Origin: Commensalibacter sp963921845
Lineage (GTDB): Bacteria > Pseudomonadota > Alphaproteobacteria > Acetobacterales > Acetobacteraceae
Length of the DNA stretch: 10,635 nucleotides
NCBI RefSeq assembly: GCF_963921845.1
Contig: NZ_CAWUGZ010000108.1
Span: 1-10,635, forward strand
Direction of reading: 5' to 3'
Part shown: positions 1 to 6,758 of the stretch, piece after piece
Layout of the letters: the number at the start of each line of letters is the position of its first letter
Numbering within the stretch: the first letter of the stretch is position 1
Position numbers and translations under genes: made by a program
The notes under the pieces: generated by a model
Seen by the model: only the letters and a program-made list of their open reading frames with translations
Databases searched by the model: none
Told to the model about the DNA's origin: nothing

Positions 1-501
1 GCTTAAATTGATCAATTTTATCTCCCAACCATCAACATAATAAAAATAAATAGTTATCTTCTTTATTTACGGTAAAGCATCAAGGGGCGACAAAATAATC
101 AAAATTAATCTTTTATCTCTGTTGCTTACAGTAACAAAGCATAACATATCATAAAACAAAAAGCTATTGTTATCTGGGAAACGATTCTTAGGTCGTTTCA
201 TTTTAAAAAAATATCAGAGGGTAGTATTTTTCGAAAATCACTTTATTTTTACATCAGCAGTAATACAGGCAAAAATCTTTTTGAGAAAATGGTTAATATC
301 GATAAGAAGACGTATTACTAATAACCACTAATTATTTTAAATACGTAATATTATAAATAATTTAACTCTATTCTCAAATGTTACAGTGTATTGTAAAAAC
401 TGGAACACCTATGTGACAACTTATGAATATCAATCAGGATAAAAAAATAGGATGATGAAGGGATTAATAGATAGGAAATACGACTTCATTCGTGAGTAGC
501 G
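1..501. other. Gene-poor AT-rich stretch, no supported gene
   Basis: About 500 bases with stops in every frame and no recognisable protein family. The longest thing noticed is a minus-strand reading frame of about 44 codons (201 down to 67, starting M-K-R-P-K-N-R) without a visible ribosome binding site or known similarity, so it is not called. The stretch lies directly downstream of the decayed rluC relic on the minus strand and probably includes the unrecognisable remains of its C-terminal half. That origin is inference; I could not find the conserved C-terminal RluA-family motifs here. Confidence 0.6.
178..199. repeat. Perfect 7-bp inverted repeat
   Basis: GAAACGA (178-184) and TCGTTTC (193-199) are perfect complements around an 8-base loop, followed on the plus strand by ATTTT. 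It could form a weak hairpin. The T run is too short and the stem too weak for a confident terminator, and no gene ends into it on either strand within view. Confidence 0.25.
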
Positions 502-673
502 AAAAGTCGGTCTCACAGCCCAATAGATTTTTTTACATCCCTACTCCTAGAACTTTCAACCAATTTAGCAGACGCAGGATGCTTAACCATTAATAAAATG
601 TCAAAGAGTATCTTCACCTAGCCCACGCACCAAAGACGGTCCGAATTTACTTTTAACGTGTTAAGATTTTCAT
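502..673 (-). pseudogene. rluC: Decayed relic of RluC/RluA-family 23S rRNA pseudouridine synthase
   Basis: Three short reading blocks in different minus-strand frames line up with the catalytic core of large-subunit pseudouridine synthases. Block A (654-607) reads KFGPSLVRGLGEDT, where the family has ..LVHRLDKDTSG. Block B (599-528) reads ILLMVKHPASAKLVES, then SRSRDVKK. Block C (about 528-502) reads IYWAVRPT, matching the family's KKIYWAVV. Going from A to B needs removal of one base, and the reading between them runs into TGA. Going from B to C needs one base added in the A7 run at 528-534. The catalytic HRLD is changed to RGLG, so the essential Asp is gone. An ATG at 673-671 (M-K-I-L-T-R, then stop) overlaps the rarA stop as ATGA and probably is the ancestral start. 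The expected N-terminal S4 domain and about 100 or more residues are missing, as is the C-terminal half. This is a non-functional gene; family assignment is by motif recognition. Confidence 0.8.
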
Positions 674-2034
674 GACGGTTTTTTATTTTTTAATTGTTTC
701 CAATAATTTATTCGTTGAAAAATAGCTTCCTCCATCCCATTTTGAGAAGGAGAATATATTTCTTGTTTCTTAAGAGAGTCAGGAAAATAATTTTGGCCTG
801 AGATCCCTTCTTTTGTATTATGATCGTATTGATATCCCTCACCATACCCTAAATTTTTCATCATTGCATTTGGAGCATTCAAAATATGTTTTGGAGGCAT
901 AAGGCTGCCAGTTTTTCTTACAATATCACGAGCTTTGTTAAACGCTTTGTAAACGGAGTTTGATTTGGAACAGGTGGCTAAATATACCACCAACTCCGCC
1001 AGTACAATTTCCCCCTCCGGAGATCCCAAACGATCATACGCTTGCCACGCTGAAATTGAAAGCATGAGCGCGTTCGGCGAAGCTAATCCTATATCCTCAG
1101 CTGCAAAACGTGTTAACCGTCTTGCAATATAGTTCAAATCCTCTCCCCCCTCGACCATTCTCGCATACCAATACAAAGCTGCATCAGGATCAGAACCTCG
1201 CAACGATTTATGTAAAGCAGAGGTCAAATTATAATGTTCATCTTGATTTTTATCGTAAAGGTGTGCGCGTTTCTGTAAAATATTTTCCAACATCGAAACA
1301 TCTACGAGTTCATTCTTGAATTGCGAATGTATTTGCTCCAGCGTATTTAAAAACACACGAGCATCCCCATCTGCAAAACGAAACAATATCGAACGCGCCT
1401 CATCCGAAAATTGAAATTTTATCTTGAGAAAAGCTTCTGCTTTCTCTAGCAAAACCACAAAATCTTTTTCTTTAAAGGCATGAAGCACTAGAATTTTACA
1501 TCGCGATAAAAGCGCATTGTTTAATGTAAATGAAGGGTTTTCTGTTGTTGCCCCTACCAATATAATAGTACCGTTTTCTACAAAAGGTAGAAAACTATCT
1601 TGTTGAGAACGGTTGAAACGATGGATTTCATCAACAAATAATAACGTTGGCTCCCCTGTTAACCGTTTATTTTTTTCCGCTTCATCAAATATTTTTCTAA
1701 GGTCTGAAACTCCTGAAAATATTGCTGAAACTTTGCTATAATTTAACTTACTTTCCTGCGATAACACCTGAGCAATGGTGGTTTTACCAATTCCGGGGTT
1801 TCCCCATAAAATCAAACTCGATAATGAATTGAAACGCACCATTCTTTTTAATACCCCCTCTTCGCTCGTAAGATGCTCTTGTCCAATCACATCTTTCAAT
1901 GCCTGGGGACGCAACCTATCAGCGAGAGGCCTGTACCCTAGAGGTTCGTCAGTCGTTAAGGTAGAACATTTCTGAGGGGGAAACAGATCTTTTTCTTCTG
2001 ATAGGTGCTTAAGGAAAGTTTTAGAAAACGACAT
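670..2034 (-). CDS. rarA: Replication-associated recombination protein RarA (MgsA) AAA+ ATPase
   Basis: RarA is a cytoplasmic AAA+ ATPase of the clamp-loader-like group that acts at stalled replication forks and interacts with SSB in E. coli. The sequence shows the family start motif PLADRLRP (36-43), Walker A GNPGIGKTT (78-86), Walker B LLFVDEIHRF (131-140), sensor 1 GATTENPSF (161-169) and a probable arginine finger in SRC (R178). The C-terminal RarA/MgsA tetramerisation region includes SLRGSDPDAALYW, the RMVEGGED box and RRLTRFAAEDIGLASP. Its 454 residues fit the usual length, with about 20 extra N-terminal residues before the core. The start at 2034 has AAGAG about 7 nt upstream, inside the 8-bp gap after the lipoprotein stop, so the two are almost certainly cotranscribed. 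Its own stop overlaps the ATG of the rluC relic. Confidence 0.96.
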   Translation of the reverse strand: MSFSKTFLKHLSEEKDLFPPQKCSTLTTDEPLGYRPLADRLRPQALKDVIGQEHLTSEEGVLKRMVRFNSLSSLILWGNPGIGKTTIAQVLSQESKLNYSKVSAIFSGVSDLRKIFDEAEKNKRLTGEPTLLFVDEIHRFNRSQQDSFLPFVENGTIILVGATTENPSFTLNNALLSRCKILVLHAFKEKDFVVLLEKAEAFLKIKFQFSDEARSILFRFADGDARVFLNTLEQIHSQFKNELVDVSMLENILQKRAHLYDKNQDEHYNLTSALHKSLRGSDPDAALYWYARMVEGGEDLNYIARRLTRFAAEDIGLASPNALMLSISAWQAYDRLGSPEGEIVLAELVVYLATCSKSNSVYKAFNKARDIVRKTGSLMPPKHILNAPNAMMKNLGYGEGYQYDHNTKEGISGQNYFPDSLKKQEIYSPSQNGMEEAIFQRINYWKQLKNKKPS

Positions 2035-2042
2035 AGTAACTC

Positions 2043-2297
2043 TTATTTAGCCTGGACAATTCCATAAGAAGCAGCACCCAAACCAGAGCAACTACAAGGT
2101 GATCCCAAGGGAACAGGATACGGCACATTACATGAATAAATTCCTGCTTTGCATACTGTTCCATAACCAGCATCAGACTTTTGACCTGGAGGAACCGGTG
2201 TACTTGCACTCCCTGTACAAGCACCTAATGCCAATAATAAGCCAAGCAATAACCAACGAAAACGATTGCTAAATTTCAAAAACTTAACGTTTATCAT
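2043..2297 (-). CDS. Small four-cysteine lipoprotein upstream of rarA
   Basis: This is an 84-residue protein. The longer frame from 2342 is not preferred, because ATG at 2297 follows a near-perfect Shine-Dalgarno AGGAGGA (2309-2303) at ideal spacing. The N-terminus is a lipoprotein signal: basic MINVKFLKFSNRFR, hydrophobic WLLLGLLLAL, then a lipobox ending L-G-A-C with lipidated Cys27. The mature part is about 58 residues, rich in Gly, Pro and Ser, with four more cysteines (C49, C56, C68, C70) in the pattern V-C-K, Y-S-C-N, P-C-S-C. These suggest two disulfides in the periplasm. It resembles small conserved alphaproteobacterial lipoproteins with an AGYGTVC...GSPCSCxGLG pattern, but I know no function. 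It sits 8 bp upstream of rarA. The shared operon may be mere co-transcription, since one product is envelope-located and the other is cytoplasmic. Confidence 0.85.
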   Translation of the reverse strand: MINVKFLKFSNRFRWLLLGLLLALGACTGSASTPVPPGQKSDAGYGTVCKAGIYSCNVPYPVPLGSPCSCSGLGAASYGIVQAK

Positions 2298-2346
2298 TAT
2301 AGTCCTCCTATTTTGATTAGCGTAATGTTTTCCAAGTATCAATTTA

Positions 2347-2355
2347 TCTATACCA
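2347..2355 (-). promoter_or_regulatory. Candidate extended -10 promoter for lipoprotein-rarA
   Basis: Read on the minus strand, TGG TATAGA fits the TGn-TATAAT extended -10 pattern with one mismatch in the hexamer. It lies about 50 bp upstream of the lipoprotein start. No good -35 is visible at 16-18 bp, which is tolerated for extended -10 promoters. This is a sequence-only prediction. Confidence 0.35.
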
Positions 2356-2407
2356 TTGAATTTACTTAAAAAACACCGCTAAATGCGTGTCGTTACCATT
2401 GGAAAAG

Positions 2408-2429
2408 TTATCCACAAAACCGTGGATAA
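2408..2429. promoter_or_regulatory. Inverted pair of DnaA-box-like nonamers
   Basis: TTATCCACA at 2408-2416 is an exact match to the strong DnaA box (TTATNCACA). Facing it on the minus strand, 2429-2421 reads TTATCCACG, one mismatch. Together they make a perfect 8-bp inverted repeat, TTATCCAC-N6-GTGGATAA. This could be a DnaA-binding site pair or an unrelated palindromic operator. Confidence 0.5.
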
Positions 2430-2457
2430 TTAAGAGGATGATCCTGTTAAGAAATTT

Positions 2458-2486
2458 GGTATAAGATATAATAAGTTTTTTATAAT
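2458..2486 (+). promoter_or_regulatory. Candidate -10 elements for the exported-protein gene
   Basis: Two perfect TATAAT hexamers (2467-2472 and 2481-2486) precede the gene at 2555 by 69-88 bp. Possible -35 matches are poor; TTGGTA at 2456 is at 19-bp spacing from the second. The region may also work as an easily melted AT-rich tract next to the DnaA-like boxes. Confidence 0.35.
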
Positions 2487-2509
2487 CCTTTGGACTATAG
2501 TCATTAATC

Positions 2510-2518
2510 TGTGGATAG
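2510..2518 (-). promoter_or_regulatory. Third DnaA-box-like nonamer
   Basis: The plus strand reads TGTGGATAG, so the minus strand reads CTATCCACA, one mismatch from TTATCCACA. It lies downstream of both TATAAT hexamers and 37 bp before the start at 2555. A bound protein here could block or modulate that promoter. Confidence 0.4.
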
Positions 2519-2554
2519 AAATAATTTTATATATTTTAGAGGAAAGTTGAGTTT

Positions 2555-2929
2555 ATGAATCGATCAGCCCTACGGTTTATGATTATATTTATTCTTTTGC
2601 CTCAACCAAGTTTTTCTCAAAGCAACGATCAAGAAGCTATTCGTTACGTTCAACACCGTTTAGAAACTATTAAAGCTATCCTTCGAACAAGCCCCCAAAA
2701 TGCAAGCAATGCTTGCGTTGAAGCGTTAAAAAAAATTATAGACAATAAAAACAAACCGCTTACAACGGCGCAATCCTTATTCAATCAAGATATTAAATTT
2801 ACAATTTTGAGAGCACTCACAGATAACGCACTATTATTATGTAGTGTTGACGCACAAACAATTTGTAGCCACCAACATTCCAATGAGATTCATAAAAGCT
2901 GTGAAGAAATAATAAATGAGGTTCAATAA
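2555..2929 (+). CDS. Small exported protein of unknown function, four cysteines
   Basis: A 124-residue protein I do not recognise. It has a clear Sec signal peptide (MNRSALRFMIIFILLPQPSF, probable cleavage after S21 in SFS-QS), giving a mature periplasmic or secreted protein of about 103 residues. The mature part looks helical and carries four cysteines (C54, C96, C104, C116) that could form two disulfides. C54 lies in NACVEALKKI, and the last three are clustered near the C-terminus. There is no lipobox and no second membrane segment. The start is supported by GAGGAAA at 2539-2545, 9 nt before ATG. The gene is alone on its strand, divergent from the lipoprotein-rarA unit and convergent with xfp. 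Its base composition looks like that of its neighbours. It is probably a lineage-specific hypothetical protein. Confidence 0.8.
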   Translation: MNRSALRFMIIFILLPQPSFSQSNDQEAIRYVQHRLETIKAILRTSPQNASNACVEALKKIIDNKNKPLTTAQSLFNQDIKFTILRALTDNALLLCSVDAQTICSHQHSNEIHKSCEEIINEVQ

Positions 2930-2952
2930 AGCACCTGTTTTATCGAACCTCA
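2917..2952. terminator. Stem-loop between convergent genes
   Basis: TGAGGTTC (2917-2924) pairs perfectly with GAACCTCA (2945-2952). After one A-C mismatch the stem continues as ATAAA/TTTAT (2926-2930 / 2939-2943) around an 8-base loop. It spans the stop codon of the exported-protein gene and lies 11 bp beyond the xfp stop. No U tract follows on either strand, so it is not a textbook intrinsic terminator. It may act as a bidirectional 3'-end or RNA-stability element. Confidence 0.5.
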
Positions 2953-2962
2953 ATGCATCGAA

Positions 2963-5320
2963 TTAAGTATTCCATTTCCAATTTAATATTTCTGGCATGT
3001 CTTCTCCATGTTCCGTAATGTACCGTCTGTGTTCAACCAATTTATCTCGAACCATCTGATCAATATATGCGGTTTTAGAAAAGAGTTTTGGAATGCGATT
3101 AACAACATTTGATACAATATGATAACGATCCAGGTTATTTAGTACAACCATATCAAAGGGTGTAGTTGTTGTTCCTTCTTCCCTAAACCCATGCACATGA
3201 AAATTCCTTGCGCTTTTTCTTTTATAGATCAAAGAGTGAATAAGTTGTGGAAAACCATGATACGCAAAAATTACAGGTTTATCTATTGTAAACAGCGAAT
3301 CAAATACGCGATCGGACAAACCATGAGGATGCTGTGTATCCGACATTAAAGTCATCAAATCAACCACATTGATAAACCGTATTTTTAGGTCAGGAAGATG
3401 TTTATTTAATATTTTTACTGCAGCGAGTGCTTCCATTGTAGGGACATCCCCTGCACAAGCAATAATAACATCCGGCTCTCCGTTTTTGTCATTGCTTGCC
3501 CATTCCCAAATTCCTAATCCTTCGAGACAATGTTTAATAGCTGCGTCCATATTTAACCACTGTGGCTGAGGTTGTTTTCCTGCAACAATAACATTGATTC
3601 TATTTGTACTACGTAAACATCGTGAAGCAACATACAACAACGTATTGGCATCTGGTGGAAGGTAAACCCGACTAACTTCTGGCTTTTTAAGAACGACATG
3701 ATTAATAAAACCAGGATCTTGATGGCTAAATCCATTATGATCTTGCCGCCAAACATGAGAGGTCAACAAAATATTTAAAGATGAAATTGGTCTACGCCAT
3801 TCAATTTTAGCAGCTTCAATCATCCATTTAGCATGCTGATTAACCATAGAATCAATAATATGGATAAAGGCTTCGTAACAGGAAAATAATCCATGCCTAC
3901 CAGTTAATAAATAACCTTCAAGCCATCCTTCAATTGTATGTTCACTTAATATTTCAAGCACTTGACCATAAGGCGACAAATGATCGTCGTAATCATATGT
4001 GGTCGCGTTCCATTTACGTTCTGTCGCTTCTAAAACATTGTTCAAACGATTAGAATTATTTTCATCAGGAGAAAGTACTAAAAAATTATCAGGATTTTCT
4101 TTAACGATGTCTCTTAAAAAACTTCCCAACACACGAGTGGTTTCATTAACTTCTTCTCCAGGACTGGTAACTTTTACAGCATAATGATAATAATCGGGAA
4201 TCATTAATCCCCGCCTAACCGATCCCCCATTGGTTAATGGTAATGCACTCATTCGTTTTAACCCTGTCGGATTGAGAGAAGTAATTTCAGGAATTAACTT
4301 ACCTTGTTTATCGAACAATGTTTGTGGATGATAACTTTTCATCCAATGTTCGAGCAGTTTTAAATGACCCGGTTTTTTTAAATCACCAAAAGGAACCTGA
4401 TGGGCACGCCAGAATCCCTCAACACGCAATCCATCAATCGTTTTTGGACATGTCCACCCTTTCGGAGAGCGAAAAACTATCATAGGCCACAAAGGCCGTT
4501 TGATTTTGTTATGTTTTCTAGCCTCTTTTTGAATGCTTTTTATGTTATCAAAAGCTTGATCAAGTGCCTTAGCAAGCTTTTGGTGCATTTCGTTTGGATC
4601 ATCACCTTCAACAAATATAGGTTCATAGCCATAACCTATCATTAAAGATTTTAACTCTTCATGAGAAATACGAGCTAAAACCGTAGGGTTAGCTATTTTA
4701 TACCCATTTAAATGAAGAATAGGTAAGACAGCACCATCTGTTTTAGGGTTAACGAATTTATTACTATGCCATGACGCGGCTAAAGGACCTGTTTCCGCTT
4801 CACCATCACCAATTACGCAGGCAACAATGAGATCAGGATTATCGAAGACTGCCCCATAAGAATGAGATAAAGAATACCCCAATTCGCCACCTTCATGTAT
4901 AGACCCTGGTGTAGCGGGGGCAGCATGACTGGGTATACCACCAGGAAAAGAGAATTGTTTAAAAAGTTTTTGTAGACCCGCTTCGTCTTGCGTAATATTA
5001 GGGAAAAGTTCCGTATAAGTATGTTCAATATAGGTGGCAGCAACTACACCTGGTGCACCGTGTCCAGGCCCCGCGACAAACATTATGTCTAAATCACGTT
5101 CCCGAATGATACGATTAAGATGCAAATAAATAAAATTCAAACCTGGAGTAGTACCCCAGTGCCCCAATAATCTGGGCTTCGTATGCTCTAATTTCAGAGG
5201 TTCTCTAAGGAGAGGGTTCCTCATCAAATAGATCTGACCAATGGATAAATAGTTAGCGGCTTGCCACCATTTATTAAAGCTTTCTATTTCTTTATCAGAC
5301 AAAGGCTTTGAATTTGTCAT
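2963..5320 (-). CDS. xfp: Phosphoketolase (xylulose-5-P / fructose-6-P), ThDP-dependent
   Basis: This cytoplasmic enzyme splits xylulose-5-phosphate with phosphate into acetyl phosphate and glyceraldehyde-3-phosphate. Many family members also act on fructose-6-phosphate; sequence alone does not settle specificity. At 785 residues it is full length. Visible motifs: GHWGTTPG (53-60), GPGHGAPG (84-91), the family signature EGGELGYSLSHSYGA (143-157), ThDP/Mg motif GDGEAETGPLAASWH (171-185), HLNGYKIANPT (203-213), the PYR-domain GYLLTGRHGLFSCYEAF (469-485) and QDHNGFSHQDPGF (526-538), which carries active-site histidines. The start at 5320 has GAAGGAA about 10 nt upstream. It lies 78 bp downstream of ackA on the same strand, whose product uses its acetyl phosphate. 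Intact, with no missing catalytic residue seen. Confidence 0.97.
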   Translation of the reverse strand: MTNSKPLSDKEIESFNKWWQAANYLSIGQIYLMRNPLLREPLKLEHTKPRLLGHWGTTPGLNFIYLHLNRIIRERDLDIMFVAGPGHGAPGVVAATYIEHTYTELFPNITQDEAGLQKLFKQFSFPGGIPSHAAPATPGSIHEGGELGYSLSHSYGAVFDNPDLIVACVIGDGEAETGPLAASWHSNKFVNPKTDGAVLPILHLNGYKIANPTVLARISHEELKSLMIGYGYEPIFVEGDDPNEMHQKLAKALDQAFDNIKSIQKEARKHNKIKRPLWPMIVFRSPKGWTCPKTIDGLRVEGFWRAHQVPFGDLKKPGHLKLLEHWMKSYHPQTLFDKQGKLIPEITSLNPTGLKRMSALPLTNGGSVRRGLMIPDYYHYAVKVTSPGEEVNETTRVLGSFLRDIVKENPDNFLVLSPDENNSNRLNNVLEATERKWNATTYDYDDHLSPYGQVLEILSEHTIEGWLEGYLLTGRHGLFSCYEAFIHIIDSMVNQHAKWMIEAAKIEWRRPISSLNILLTSHVWRQDHNGFSHQDPGFINHVVLKKPEVSRVYLPPDANTLLYVASRCLRSTNRINVIVAGKQPQPQWLNMDAAIKHCLEGLGIWEWASNDKNGEPDVIIACAGDVPTMEALAAVKILNKHLPDLKIRFINVVDLMTLMSDTQHPHGLSDRVFDSLFTIDKPVIFAYHGFPQLIHSLIYKRKSARNFHVHGFREEGTTTTPFDMVVLNNLDRYHIVSNVVNRIPKLFSKTAYIDQMVRDKLVEHRRYITEHGEDMPEILNWKWNT

Positions 5321-5398
5321 TTACGTTTATTCCTTCTTAAATGAACTAGAAACAAGGTCTCACTAAGAAGTCGCCAGCCAATCCTATAAGATAATTTG

Positions 5399-6607
5399 TT
5401 AATTTATAAGATCATGGACCTCTCTTAGCATTACTGATTCCTCATTTGTAGGTATCGTCTTAACGATAACGGTACTGTTGGGCATACTAATCAACTCTTT
5501 TTTCGAGCGATTAGCTTCTTCATCAATTTTAATACCCAACCAACTCAGCGATTTACAGATTTCAGAACGGAGTTCACGAGCATTCTCTCCAATTCCTGCT
5601 GTAAATATTAACCCATCTATGCCACCCATTCCTGCAGCTAAACGACCGATTTCTCCAACAAGTGCGTATTTGAAAAGTTCTAAAGCTTGCTGACAAAATT
5701 CAGCCTTAGGGCCATTGTTTGCTATTTCTGCTTCGACATCTCTCATATCACTTGAAACTTCAGAAACACCTAATAAGCCAGATTTTTTCCAGATAAGGGT
5801 TTCGATTTCATCAGGAGACATTTTTTCTTCATTTAACATATACAAGATCAGCGCTGCATCAATATGCCCTGTACGTGTACCCATAACCAACCCATCAAGA
5901 GGGGTAAAACTCATTGAAGTATCCACACATTTTCCTTGATACACAGCGCTTACACTCGCGCCATTACCTAAATGTGCAATAATTGTTTTACCTGAAGCCA
6001 GAACATGATCGGTCTGTTTTAAATAATGAACAATATATTGATACGATAAACCATGAAAACCGTACCGTCTTACACCCTTGTCAAAATAACGCCGTGGAAG
6101 CGCAAAACGTTTCGCTTTATCGGGCATGGTTGCATGAAAAGCAGTGTCAAAACAAGCTATTTGGGGAATTCCTGGATTATTATGTAACATGACACGCATA
6201 GGAGATAGACTAGCGGGTTGATGCAATGGAACAAAAGGAGTAAGCGCTTCTAAATCCTGGTAAACAACCTCATCAATCAATACGGGATTGACATATTTTG
6301 AACCTCCGTGCACAACACGATGACCTACAGCAACAATAGGATCCTTTTTTGAGTAATTAAAGATCCACTCCAGCGTTTCCCCACATAACGTATCCCGAGC
6401 ATCAAGCTGTGCAAGCTTAGGGTCTTCCCAATTTTTTTCGATGAGAACTTTTTTATGTTGGTCTACAATTTTAAGATAAGGTTTTGTACCTATACCCTCA
6501 AGTAACCCGCTGGCAACACTGGTAAAAGTATTACCATCATTATCTTGATAAAGAGAAAATTTCAAACTGGAAGAACCAGCGTTGATTATTAATATTGAAT
6601 CTGCCAT
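5399..6607 (-). CDS. ackA: Acetate kinase
   Basis: It catalyses acetyl phosphate + ADP to acetate + ATP (reversible) in the cytoplasm. The 402 residues match the ASKHA-fold family length. Motifs: IINAGSSSLKF (7-17, N9 binds substrate/Mg), GHRVVHGG (95-102, R97), ACFDTAFH (151-158, catalytic D154), YGFHGLSYQYI (182-192, H185), AHLGNGASVSAV (211-222), MGTRTGHID (242-250, R245), FTAGIGENA (335-343) and NEE (388-390) with the Mg-binding Glu. One odd point is DTSMSFTPLDGLVMGTRTGHIDAAL, where most family members have DTSMG..., a D/S/C/A residue in place of His, and DP; no essential residue is lost. The start at 6607 has AGAAAGG about 10 nt upstream. It is the first gene of the ackA-xfp unit; no pta is nearby. 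Confidence 0.97.
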   Translation of the reverse strand: MADSILIINAGSSSLKFSLYQDNDGNTFTSVASGLLEGIGTKPYLKIVDQHKKVLIEKNWEDPKLAQLDARDTLCGETLEWIFNYSKKDPIVAVGHRVVHGGSKYVNPVLIDEVVYQDLEALTPFVPLHQPASLSPMRVMLHNNPGIPQIACFDTAFHATMPDKAKRFALPRRYFDKGVRRYGFHGLSYQYIVHYLKQTDHVLASGKTIIAHLGNGASVSAVYQGKCVDTSMSFTPLDGLVMGTRTGHIDAALILYMLNEEKMSPDEIETLIWKKSGLLGVSEVSSDMRDVEAEIANNGPKAEFCQQALELFKYALVGEIGRLAAGMGGIDGLIFTAGIGENARELRSEICKSLSWLGIKIDEEANRSKKELISMPNSTVIVKTIPTNEESVMLREVHDLIN

Positions 6608-6626
6608 TTATTAAATACCTTTCTAA

Positions 6627-6644
6627 AGACAAATCAACTTGTCT
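6627..6644. repeat. Short inverted repeat in ackA leader
   Basis: AGACAA (6627-6632) and TTGTCT (6639-6644) form a perfect 6-bp inverted repeat with a 6-base spacer, ending close to the ackA ribosome binding site. It could be an operator half-site pair or a weak leader hairpin. Evidence is limited to the symmetry. Confidence 0.25.
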
Positions 6645-6758
6645 AGACCGCATTAAATAACAGAAAATCACCATGAATAGTGAAAAAAATATTAAGTAAT
6701 CAATTAAAACTTAAAAAAAGCAAACTCAACTTCAGAATATTTTTACACTGTCATCTTA

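Larger units (their letters stand above)
2298..2554. promoter_or_regulatory. Divergent intergenic region with promoters and DnaA-box-like sites
   Basis: This 257-bp gap separates the divergent lipoprotein-rarA unit and the exported-protein gene at 2555. It is AT-rich and contains three TTATCCACA-like nonamers (listed separately), a small palindrome AGGATGATCCT (2435-2445), perfect TATAAT hexamers at 2467-2472 and 2481-2486 on the plus strand, and an extended -10-like TGGTATAGA (2355-2347) on the minus strand. No small ORF with a convincing ribosome binding site was seen apart from the two flanking genes. Confidence 0.6.

Noticed and set aside
67..201. Minus-strand ORF of about 44 codons starting MKRPKNR
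   Set aside because: No ribosome binding site, no recognised family, and it lies in a stretch that looks like decayed DNA. Its first codons coincide with the 178-199 inverted repeat.
481..509. CGACTT...AAGTCG inverted repeat at the edge of the rluC relic
   Set aside because: Six-bp arms with a 17-base gap in AT-rich decaying sequence are likely chance; no associated gene end or T run.
2021..2224. 67-codon minus-strand frame overlapping the lipoprotein gene
   Set aside because: It is an out-of-frame shadow of the lipoprotein gene with no start signal and no domain.
2298..2342. Longer start for the lipoprotein (15 more residues, MILGKHYANQ...)
   Set aside because: It would place the ideal AGGAGGA site inside the gene and spoil a standard lipoprotein signal peptide. 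ATG at 2297 fits far better.
2400..2530. Main chromosomal oriC
   Set aside because: Only three box-like nonamers, no usual alphaproteobacterial origin genes nearby, and no genome-wide skew available. Kept only as a DnaA-like cluster.
3369..6192. Several 60-80 codon frames opposite xfp and ackA
   Set aside because: They are antisense shadows of strongly supported enzymes, with no ribosome binding sites or recognisable domains.
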